Shown here one piece after another: positions 34,775 through 44,789 of a DNA stretch of 64,000 bases (the stretch's first letter is position 1; the number at the start of each line of letters is the position of its first letter). Source of the DNA: Rhizoctonia solani (taxonomy: Eukaryota; Basidiomycota; Agaricomycetes; Cantharellales; Ceratobasidiaceae); the NCBI RefSeq assembly GCF_016906535.1, contig NC_057379.1:1922001-1986000 (forward strand), read 5' to 3'. A program made the position numbers and the translations under genes. Below the pieces are notes generated by a model. That model saw nothing but the letters and a program-made list of their open reading frames with translations, made no database searches and was not told the DNA's origin.

Positions 34775-36499
34775 CTATTTGTTACAGGCCAAGGGTGGGT
34801 TCATTGGGTGGGTGGGACCAGGATGCCCATAATAATTTGGGTCCAGACCAGGGTTTGGGGGTTGCGGGGCAATTGTATTTGGCCTCTTGACAGGTGGTGC
34901 AATGGTGGATTCCCCTGAATTCTTTTGTTTACGCAGTGGTGGTTCTTTAGCCAGCTTCATTACCATTGATGGGGGTGGCTGTTGAATTGAGCACAAATTT
35001 TGGGCCTTCCATAACCATCAGCATTTACATGTAAAAATAGAACAATAATGCTTACAGCAAAATCTGACCATAGATCAATGTGTTCTGTGTCAAGTGGCTT
35101 GTGCTCTGGTTGAGCACTGGGGCATGGGATAATCACACAAGGTACCCCACATTCTTCACATGCGCCTCTCATAATCTCATCACAAGCATGCTGGATATGC
35201 ATTGAGAGGCTCTCTGGCTTTGGCTCTTTCCTGCTAGGATCCTTACTCTTAGCCTAGAGTAAAAATGAGTAGATATATAATTATACTTGATATTCCCAAA
35301 CCTATGTTCCCAGTACTAGTACCCTTGCTACTCATGGATGGATTGTCTGCTGGGGGTTGATGGTAAAATATTAGCCCAATATCTGTGATTTCTTGTTGAG
35401 CCTTTGGTACATATGCACAACCCTTCTCTTCTGCATTGTGAGCAGCAGCTGCATCCTTTAGCCGTTGGCTGTGGATTGTCTTGATTTGGCGCTCAAAGAA
35501 TTCAACAATGTCATTGGTCATGTTTGTGAAATTGTCCTTGTCAACCAAGAGCCGCTGTTTGCGTTTGGTTTTGTTTGTTGTATACGCAAGCCTCAGATGC
35601 TTTGCAGGAACCTCAAATACCTCTGCAGCTTGAAACTTGAGTGTCCAAAATGAAGCATTTTGATCAAATTTGAGTGATTTTGTTCCATTGGGCAGCTGCA
35701 CACAGGATTTGATGACTGATGAGACTATAAGGTCTGAGACATTGACCTCATGAGCTACTCTCATGTTAGTACAGTCTGTTTATAGCACCCAAATAATGCT
35801 TACTGATATTGGGGGCAATTTTACTAGCTTTCTTCTTATGAGTGCGGCCTGATCCGGTAGTTGTGGTGGGTTTTGATGACGCATGCTGCGGCTTCACTTT
35901 TAGTTTCAACGACCTGGGAACTCGGTTGCTCCCTTCAGCTGGTTTGGACTTTGTAGCACAAATTGCATCGTCAAAAAACTCGTCTACTTCGGAATCGTTG
36001 GTGGGTTTTGGCAGCTCATCTTCAGTAAAGTCAAGAACTGTTGTCAGCAGACCGTAGGTCACCAGTAGATGAACAATTGCACTAATGCAAACTCACCTTC
36101 CCCGTCAGATTGCTGCATAGCAGCCTTAGGACTTGATTTACCAAACAGAGCTGACGATTCAAGTTCGTCAAGCTCATCAATCTCATTGATTTCGTGGATT
36201 TCGTGGATTTCGTGGATTTCGTGGATTTCATCGCCCTCTTAGTCAACGAGCTCATCGATTTCATCCTCGCCCACTCCACTAATGTCTACGACTTCCATCT
36301 CCCCTTCCGAGTCACCAGTTTCAACTGTTTCGATAACATCGGGCTCGGATGAGGATGTAAGGGGGCGGGTGGGCATTTTTCGCTCTTTTTGCGGCTCAAT
36401 AACCTCGGTTTGAGTCGATTTAGGTGCGTTTGACGCCTTTTTTCGTGGCGACCGTCGACGAGGGGTTGTTGATCGGTCTTTTGACTTTTTGGGGGGCAT
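34775..36499 (-). pseudogene. Broken hypothetical gene, acidic/basic N-terminus
   Basis: Reading down from 36499, the frame encodes a nuclear-like basic start (MPPKKSKDRSTTPRRRSPRK) and an acidic stretch. It hits TAA at 36239-36241 and then continues open in the same frame through a run of HEI repeats to a clear donor near 36100. Further exon-like segments follow in phase: LDFTEDELPKPTND, KSLKFDQNASFWTLKF, ITDIGLIFYHQPPADN, CEECGVPCVIIPCP and a Pro-rich end finishing at 34775. The join near 35290-35250 does not keep phase with any visible splice pair. One in-frame stop and one unresolved junction favour a pseudogene, although a short true gene ending at 36239 is possible. The family is unrecognised. 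Confidence 0.45.
36188..36229. repeat. 9-bp tandem repeat (GATTTCGTG)
   Basis: About four and a half copies of a 9-bp unit are present. On the minus strand it encodes repeated His-Glu-Ile triplets within the frame of the broken gene. The unit length is a multiple of three, so copy-number change would not shift the frame. Confidence 0.85.
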
Positions 36500-37699
36500 T
36501 TCGGGCTGTTGGTGCAGGTAGAGGTGCAGTCAGACTATTGCGCAGTCTCATTTACCTCCGTTGTATGCACCCTAAAGTTGCCCATCTTATCCACATCATT
36601 ATTGGTAGAACACCCCCTAAGAAAACGTGTAGATATTTGATTCTAGCTGTGAAACGTGCAATATATTTGATTATGGCCTTTTATGCCCTAGTGCGAGTGT
36701 CCTAGCGAGTTTAGGACACTATAACAGCGGTATATACTGGTCACAGCAAGCGTGAACCAAACACCCCATCAGTTGGGAAGTTGGTTGTTTTGCTTCAATA
36801 TGATAGTACCCCTACGTTCATACTCAGTTATACTGATATATTTAGCTTTATTCTTATCTACAAGTCGCATCGAGCAACCGTGCTGCATCGTCGAGTATAC
36901 ACGCGAGTTTCGAAACTTGAGCTATCCAAACGAGACTTATACCATTCGAATCGCAATGAAAATGCGATCCGAATGGTACTAAAATCGCGCGAAAATAATG
37001 CGATTTCGACGAGTTATTACGACTTTTGTAACTTTCCCCCATTTTGCAAAACTTTCTGATCACGAGGTTTACCGTTTCTAAAATCGCTGTAAATTTGATC
37101 AGTGATACAAGAGATGCCACTTCCTCATTACACCCATGAATAGGCTCTTCCCGCTCTTCTAGCTCGTCATTCACGAGCGTATAATTTTTCACTCCGCTCT
37201 TCCATACACCCAAGGAAGCATAGACATTCCACTCTGTGTAATCGTACGGGAAGACAACTGTTCCAAGATTCCAGCTTATATTTAGCTATTTCCTTCAACG
37301 CACTATGTTTCAAAATCCATTACAAGGGAATTTGAAAGCTATGTTAATACCGGTTCCAATACTCCTGAATCACTGTCGCACATCTCATCTCGGTCGATCG
37401 TGAAAAGTGATGATGTTATAGCATCACAAGGCTACTTTTGGTACGCATTCTATTGTTTTCATACTTGATTATAATTCGATAGGCATACATTAGGTCACGT
37501 GTATGAACCCTGCCCCAGACAAAACCACGTTCTACGATTCGGCTATATGCGCATCAAATTGCAGTACTTTGGCTTCAATTCAACAAACTTGCTTTAAACA
37601 TTCTCGACTGGTGGCCATGCATTCAACTAGACCTGGTTTTCACTATTCAATAAGCGTACATTAGTGCTACTGAGCCTTTTTGTCCGTTTTCACTGCGAC
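36500..37699. other. Spacer, no gene recognised
   Basis: About 1.2 kb with only short overlapping ORFs. Nothing suggests an RNA gene or mobile element. The 3' region of the 37700-39535 gene, and perhaps a further terminal exon of it, lies near 37650-37700. Confidence 0.4.
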
Positions 37700-39535
37700 T
37701 CACCTTTTGGCCGGTTCAATCGTTCCACTCTCCCATTCAAGCTTTGTAGCCTCCACCCCGTCCTCTTTTCCTAGCCCCCGAACACGCTGGTAGCTGACCT
37801 CGTCTTCAGAATCGCTGCTGTCGGTCTCACTGTTTTGCTTCTCCTGAGGAGGACTTGGCAGTGAAGCCGGGCCCATATCGATGACATAGTCAAGAAGGAA
37901 CCGAGTCATATCGATTTCGACTCTGGACCCAGATTCTTCAGTGCCCGATTCCTGTGTCGTCTTTGTCGAGTCTTGTGGTTCCGCTCGACGATGATATTGC
38001 TGTTGTAGCCGTTCTCTGAACGCCCGGGTAGCCAGTTTACCCGCGAGACCGAACGGCGTTATAAGTTTGGCGCCTGAGAACGATATTGAAGCCAATGTCA
38101 ACGTTCACTGACAACATAAACTTGATCAAGCATACCAAACATTCCCCAAAACAACGGACGCCCAAACACAAGTATGTGTATTCCTTGCAAAAGTGCGAGC
38201 AAACCACCGATGGATGCCAGAAAATCAAAACTACTTGTCGTGCGGTATTCTTCCGTGATCTTGCACAAGCCATATGGTTCTGATTGGCTCCGGTTGAAGA
38301 TAGCAAATGATATTTGCTCCGAGTATTTCAAGAATTCTGGTTCATACACCATGCCGCTGGCAATTACTGTGACGTCTGGGTTTGAGTCGGTCAGGTTTGG
38401 CCGCATAGGTTCCCGCCGAAGTATCTCTAGTCGCGGGCAGGCCAAGCGTGAATTACATCGGTAAATCAGCTCACGTTTTGTACGAATTCAAAGTTAGGTT
38501 GTTTACCTGTTTCAAAATACGGCACAGTTTCATAGGTCTGGAAATCGAGCAAGATTCATGAAGATTTTGTGATACGTCAAGTTGGGGCTACAATACATAC
38601 CGGATCCGAGCCCAAAAGGGCATCCGACAGGGGAGTAGATGTAATGAACTTCTTTGCTGCCCTGTAAGGCTTGGATACAATATGCCATCCAACCTCGGGA
38701 AAGATAGGGTTTGTTAGGTATGATATCTTATCTCCATACTCATCTAAGGTATGATGATCAGTTATCCAGAGACTTGGCATTTGGTCATTGACTAAGTCGT
38801 GTATGCTTGGGTTCTGCACAGGGGTAGTTGATTGTTCACTCAATGAGTGTCTTCCTATGGTATATTCGAAACCAATTCGTCCTAAATATAAATATTTGAT
38901 AGCCACTTTAGTTCACTATGTATATGAACCAGAATTCACGAGATACTCGCTTTCATCTAGGAAATCCCAATCACTCTCAGAGCAATTATACACGTAAAAC
39001 GAATTTTGCGTGTCATTATTTTTTGATGGCGCGAACTTTACACTCTGACTACAAGAAGTTACGCTTAGATTTTTAATTGTTCCTAATTTTTCTTAGATCT
39101 TTCAGCGAAGGCGAGTATATTGACTCACCAGCTCGATAGACTTGCGATATGTTGACAGTCAGATGAAGCCGTATCGAATTGTTGAGAGTTGAGTTATATA
39201 TGATCTCCGCATCATGAGGGGCGCGCTACCCGGCCCGTGCCGTGTGAAACCACATTGGTTCTCCGACTGATCAAACCGGAAGGATACGTACGTACCACAT
39301 ATATCCTTATAGACGGAAATGCTCTCCCAATCCATGCCTCTAACCTTGGATAGAGCACATTGAGATCGCAAAGCTTCAAAGTCGACCGAGAAGGAAGATC
39401 ATCCGAGGCCATACGTTGCCCAACAAGAACTCGGGTGAAGACCAGAAGAATAGCTGCCAACGAGAATATATGTTGACATATAACTTGAGGCCACCTTTCT
39501 GCAGGACTGTCGTATATAAGTATTATAATAATCAT
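37700..39535 (-). CDS. Hypothetical membrane protein with large non-cytosolic loop
   Basis: Seven exons: 39535-39296, 39225-39142, 39044-38930, 38881-38601, 38537-38507, 38426-38136, 38073-37700, giving about 471 residues. The N-terminus has one hydrophobic segment (ICQHIFSLAAILLVFTRVLV). A central region of about 270 residues has possible N-glycosylation sequons (YNSTLNNS, VYNCSES). A C-terminal hydrophobic block follows (FLASIGGLLALLQGIHILVF, then GRPLFWGMFGAKLITPFG) and a charged tail. I associate the last block with a multigene family in Rhizoctonia-type fungi. Its function is unknown. The second intron uses a weak donor (GTCTAT), chosen because the stronger GTGAGT nearby breaks the frame. 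A GTGAGT overlaps the stop codon, so a further exon is possible. Confidence 0.65.
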
Positions 39536-39596
39536 TGGTTATGCGGTGTGAGCAGGGTAAAAAGTACTGACACTACTCTCCGAAAGAGAGAGTTAA

Positions 39597-40796
39597 TTAG
39601 GAAATTCGAGAAGGATTGGAATATACGACTTTGTAATCGAGTCCTTGGTTGGCGAGGGATGCCCCGCCAGGTGATAGCCCTAGTTACACCCATATCACTG
39701 GCCCGATTAATTCCAGCCGCTAGGTAATGGATATCGGTACTTAAGCCTCTCATCTTCTGCTTTTTGAAGTGCTTTGATCTGAAAAACAGGACCCAAAGTG
39801 AGATAGTTGCTATAAGGTTACCTAATAGTCCTGGCCCCAGTAGAATAAAACCCAAGCCTGAAAGCGGCATGATCATGATGGCTAAGATGCAAGTTTGAGT
39901 TGGTAACCATTTACAGCAGCCGCGAGTGTCAGTAGGGGCGTACTTGCGGACCAAATAATACTGATCGGATAGTAGATGAGTTGCTGGAAGCCAAATGTAC
40001 CAATACGCGTGTCAGTATATCGGCAGCCATACGTTAACCTATATCATGAACATTTTGGCTGTCAGCACTCTTTGCAGGTAGATAAAGGGAAACGTGACTA
40101 AAATAGCTAGCTCACAAGTAAACTTCATTTAAGAAACCAAGCACAAGTCGTATAATGGCAAAGATTTCGGGAGCTTCCAGAGCAAAAGTTATCCATGGTG
40201 TGAAAACACCGAGCACCACCAACGCAGCGAAATCATGCATGAATAAAATAACTATCCAAATAGGGAACCAGTTTCTTCGAACTGCGCGTGTAGAGCATCC
40301 CATCTCAGATACTGTCTGGTGAGGGAGGAAAGGGAGTATCAACAGGCCATACAAACGAACATCGCGTTTTTTATGTTCTGTCTCTTGATTGATAGAAAAG
40401 AAGCGCTAACCCACATACTGGATTTAGAATACTGGCCGATATATGTGCACATGGCCACTTCCCATATGGGAAGTATCAGAACAACATATTCCCCGAGGAA
40501 CCTGCACAAATTAGCTGCAGCCGGCTTCAGACGGTTAAAACACCCGTAACCCCAAAAACTGGGTTGGAGCTCATAGCCGCTTGCCAAACGGGTAACTGGG
40601 GCAGCTTGATGGTTGGGGCAGCCAGTTGTAGAGCTTGTGAGGTCCTGGATGTGACCGGTGCACAGTGAAAAGTCGTACAGCTAAATCGAATTACTTTGAA
40701 TAGAACTAGTTTGTCCAGGCCAGGTTGTCCCAGTAAACAAGAAGCAGCTTCCATATAACAAATAAGGAAGGTTATAATTGAAAGGTTCAAGGGCAT
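39597..40796 (-). CDS. Hypothetical polytopic membrane protein
   Basis: Six exons: 40796-40695, 40644-40459, 40405-40116, 40038-39944, 39881-39690, 39628-39597, giving 298 residues, in phase throughout. A hydrophobic N-terminus (LSIITFLICYMEAASCLLG) could be a signal peptide. A Cys-containing segment (FWGYGCFNRLKPAAANLC) and several membrane helices follow (EYVVLILPIW, LYGLLILPFLP, WIVILFMHDFAALVVLGVF, IYYPISIIWSATIMIMPLSG, GNLIATISLWVLFF), then a basic tail (KHFKKQKMRG). The layout resembles a multi-pass receptor or channel-like protein, but no family is recognised. The stop is only 61 bp upstream of the next gene's first Met on the same strand, so one longer gene cannot be excluded. Confidence 0.62.
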
Positions 40797-41110
40797 AGGA
40801 CATGAGAAACGGGAGGGAGGGGGCTAGGATTAAGTGCGAGGAGGAAGTTCACGAGAGGAGTGTTGTGGTGGCTCTTTAATCTTGATAACCCCAACTGCTT
40901 TTGCTTTTCCCTAAGTCCAATAGATTCTTGGATGGTCAATGCAACAAAAGTATTGACCAATGTAGTAGGGTGGCTGTGCCTCCCAGCGCTTCCTCCCGTT
41001 GTCCATAGCTATAGGATTCCCTTGCTGCCCCCAGGCGTGTCCACCGTGGTGACAAGGGTGCGATTCAGCATCTTCTACATGTCCTGCTGCGTTCTACTAC
41101 CTCCGCTAGG
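40797..41110. other. Boundary between gene-bearing and repeat-rich DNA
   Basis: Short non-coding interval upstream of the 39597-40796 gene. It ends at the sharp start of the first satellite leader at 41111. Confidence 0.4.
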
Positions 41111-42469
41111 TTATTACAAAGTAGTAGGTTGGTGGTAGGTTGAACCAAGCTACACTGCAGGGTGGCCCAAGCTACACTGCAGGGTGAACTGTGAGATGGC
41201 ACAGGGTGGGAACCAGGTGGACACAACCCACATATGGTGTTAGGGTGGATTATAGGGAAAGCATCAGCCCTCCTACAAAAAGTTGCATACTTTACACACA
41301 GCAATACCACCATCCCCTAAGTTAGGGTGAGTCATGTGACAACTGACCACCCATGCCACACAGAATTGCGTACAACATGCAGAAGTATAGCACCATGGTC
41401 AATGTTAGGGTGAGTCACATGATCAATGATTACTCCTTGTACTCACAGTTGTGTACCAAGTACGCAGCTATATGACCCACAATCATGTTAGGGTGAGTCA
41501 CATGACCACCCATCACTCTACTCATGCAGAGTTGCGTACTTGGTACGCAACTATATCACACACAATTGTGTTAGGGTGAGTCACATGACCACCCACCGCT
41601 CTACTCATGCGGGGTTGCGTACGCAACTATATTGCACACAGTTATGTTAGGGTGAGTCACGTGACCATCCACTGCTCTACTCATGCAGAGTTGCATACTT
41701 GGTACGCAACTATACCACCCACAGTTATGTTAGGGTGAGTCACATGACCACCCACTGCTCTACTTGTGCAGAGTTGCGTACTTGGTACGCAACTATACCA
41801 CCCACAGTTATGTTAGGGTGAATCATGTGACCATCCACTGCACTACTCATGCAGAGTTGCGTACTTGGTACGCAACTATACCACACACAACTGTGTTAGG
41901 GTGAGTCACATGACCACCAACTGCTCTACTTGTGCAGAGTTGCGTACCAAGTACGCAACTATACTGCACACAATTGTGTTAGGGTGAGTCATGTGACCCT
42001 CCACCGCACTACTCATGGAGAGTTGCGTACCAAGTACGCAACTATACCACCCACAGTGATGTCAGGGTGAATCATGTGACCACCCACCACACTACTCACG
42101 CAGAGATGCATACTTGGTACGCAACTATATCACACACAATTGTGTTAGGGTGAGTCATGTGACCATCCACCGCTCTACTCATGTAGAGTTGCGTACCAAG
42201 TACGCAACTATATCACACACAATTGTGTTAATAACAGCAAGCAGGTCTGCCCAGGTCCAGTTCAACTTGCAAAAAAATACTGTCTTAAACTGTTGTATAT
42301 ATACCAAGTATGCATACAGCACAAGCACAGTTATTCTTTGATATAACAGCATGCAAAGGGCAATGCATACCCAGTACACACACAAATTCAGCTGCATTAA
42401 CAATATATGACTAATTTACAGAGCCAGTTAAGTTTGTAAGATACTACAGCCATAGCAATCACTGTGCAT

Positions 42470-43640
42470 ACCATGTATGCACAAGAAACCAACTGTATCA
42501 AGGTCATGTGACCAGGGTACTCATGCAGTCCACTATGGGTATGCAGTATGCACAGAGGATAAGACATATACAGGTCACATGACTAGGTTACCAGTAACAT
42601 TTAAGCTCCAATTTTACCAAACAGCCACAGTGCATACGCAGTACGCACACAAAACATACTGCATTAAGATCACATGACTAGTTCACACAGTTGAGCAAGC
42701 TCTACCATACAATGGTTACAGTGATCACTATGCGTACTTGGTACGCACACAAAATCAGCTATATCAAGGTCATGTGACCAGTTTGTGCATGCAGTCACCT
42801 ACCTGCTGCTATGCGTACGCAGTCACATGGAAGACCAGACACATACAGGCCACAGACTAATCCGCAGCGGATCATCCGCCTTTATGCATGGGCTTTGATT
42901 GTCATTAAACAGTTGCAGTGCATACACGGTACGCACACAAAACAAGCTGCGTGAGAATCACACAACTAGTTCACACGGTTGAGTAAGCTCTACCTCACAG
43001 CAATTAAAGTCATCACCATGCGTACTTGGTACGCACACAAAATCAGCCATATCAAGGTCATGTGACCAGTTTGTGCATGCAGTCACCTACCTACTGCTAT
43101 GTGTACGCAGTACGCACAGAAGATAAGACTCACACAGGTCACATGACTGGATTAACACCATCATATTAGTTTTCATTTTATCAAACAGCCGGAATGCGTA
43201 CGCAGTACGCACACAAAACAAGCTGCGTGAGAATCACATGACTAGTTCACACGGTTGAGTAAGCTCTACCACATGGCAATTAAAGTCATCACCATGCGTA
43301 CTTGGTACGCACACAAAATCAGCCATATCAAGGTCATGTGACCAGTTTATGCATGCAATCACCTACCTGCTGCTATGCGTACGCAGTACGCACAGAAGAT
43401 AAGACTCACACAGGTCACATGACTGGATTAACACCATCATATTAGTTTTCATTTTATCAAACAGCCGGAATGCGTATGCAGTACGCACACAAAACAAGCT
43501 GCGTGAGAACCACATGACTAGTTCACACGGTTGAGTAAGCTCTACCTCACGGCAATTAAAGTCATCACCATGCGTACTTGGTACGCACACAAAATCAGCC
43601 GTATCAAGGTCATGTGATCAGTTTATGCATGCGGTCACCT
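42470..43640 (+). repeat. Longer (~277 bp) tandem repeat within block 1
   Basis: Successive copies share landmarks in order: a GCGTAC-GCA-GTACGC palindrome, AAGATAAGACTCACACAGGTC, a T-rich segment, a second palindrome, GTTGAGTAAGCTCTACC, then GCGTACTTGGTACGC and ATATCAAGGTCATGTGACC. Spacing between successive copies is about 277-290 bp. The palindromes resemble those of the 83-bp unit, so the two satellites probably have a common origin. Confidence 0.8.
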
Positions 43641-43649
43641 ACCTGCTGC

Positions 43650-43807
43650 TACTAGCGCTGTCCCCCCTTTGATTGTTTTTACGCAAAATGTCTCTTGACG
43701 TTTTGCAACTAAGCTTACAACTCTGAGAACCCGGTATGTGATAGCCAGGTGTCTCAAAAACCTTACATGTAGCTCTATAATTTTTTTTAATCACAACATT
43801 GCGTGTA
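43650..43807 (+). repeat. Array trailer, copy 1
   Basis: A 158-bp sequence starting TACTAGCGCTGTCCCCCC and ending CATTGCGTGTA closes block 1. It recurs almost unchanged at 48948-49104 and 57544-57700. All copies contain a hairpin, GCAAAATGTC and GACGTTTTGC around TCTT. The flanking sequence differs after this copy, which sets the element's edge. Confidence 0.85.
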
Positions 43808-43956
43808 CCACCGTATACCCCCAAGGTACGGACTATCCAACCCCAACAATCCAACACCCGGGTCCAGATTACTGGCAAAATCCAACCCCTGTACTAATCC
43901 AAGCCCCCTTGTAACAAAATGGTATCACTCTTTACTCATTGTTCTCATAGGTTAGG
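43808..43956. other. Unique spacer between satellite blocks 1 and 2
   Basis: About 150 bp not shared with the other block junctions. No gene is seen. Confidence 0.5.
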
Positions 43957-44789
43957 TTATTACAAAGTAGTAGGTTGGTGGTAGGTTGAACCAAGCTACA
44001 CTGCAGGGTGGCCCAAGCTACACTGCAGGGTGAACTGTGAGATGGCACAGGGTGGGAACCAGGTGGACACAACCCACATATGGTGTTAGGGTGGATTATA
44101 GGGAAAGCATCAGCCCTCCTACAAAAAGTTGCGTACTTTACACACAGCAATACCACCATCCCCTAAGTTAGGGTGAGTCATGTGACAACTGACCACCCAT
44201 GCCACACAGAATTGCGTACCACATGCAGAAATATAGCACCATGGTCAATGTAAGGGTGAGTCACATGATCAATGATTACTCCTTGTACTCACAGTTGCGT
44301 ACCAAGTATGCAGCTATATGACCCACAATCATGTTAGGGTGAGTCACATGACCACCCACTGCTCTACTCATGCAGAGTTGCGTACTTGGTATGCAACTAT
44401 ACCACCCACAGTTATGTTAGGGTGAATCACGTGACCACCCACCACTCTACTCATGCAGAGTTGCGTACCAAGTACGCAACTATATCACACACAATTGTGT
44501 TAGGGTGAGTCACATGACCACCCACCACTCTACTTGTGCAGAGTTGCGTACCAAGTACGCAACTATACCATCCACAGTTATGTTAGGGTGAATCACGTGA
44601 CCACCCACCACTCTACTCATGCAGAGTTGCGTACTTGGTACGCAACTATATCACACACAATGGTGTTAGGGTGAGTCACATGACCACCCACTGCTCTACT
44701 CATGCAGAGTTGCGTACTTGGTACGCAACTATATCACACACAATTGTGTTAGGGTGAGTCACGTGACCATCCACTGCTCTACTCATGTA
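43957..44789 (+). repeat. Satellite block 2, left part
   Basis: Leader copy 2 begins at 43957 and is followed by about 7-8 units of the 83-bp satellite. The array stops abruptly inside a unit at CTCATGTA (44782-44789), where the insertion at 44790 begins. The remainder of the interrupted unit resumes after 48846. Confidence 0.88.

Larger units (their letters stand above)
41111..43807 (+). repeat. Satellite block 1: leader, 83-bp array, 277-bp array, trailer
   Basis: The block begins with the leader (TTATTACAAAGTAGTAGG...) shared with 43957 and 53138. An 83-bp satellite runs from about 41325 to 42230, roughly 11 units by span. From about 42470 to 43640 a different, longer repeat of about 277 bp takes over; its landmark GCGTACTTGGTACGCACAC recurs near 42727, 43019, 43296 and 43573. 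The block closes with the trailer (43650-43807). Each 83-bp unit contains arms GTTGCGTAC and GTACGCAAC around TTG or CAA, and the sequence TTAGGGTGAGTCA followed by an E-box-like CACGTG/CACATG/CATGTG. Confidence 0.9.

Noticed and set aside
41065..41313. Identical minus-strand ORFs repeated at 41065, 43932 and 53199
   Set aside because: They are simply translations of the shared array leader, contain pieces of the CTACACTGCAGGGTG repeat, and differ in their ends. No sign of a gene.
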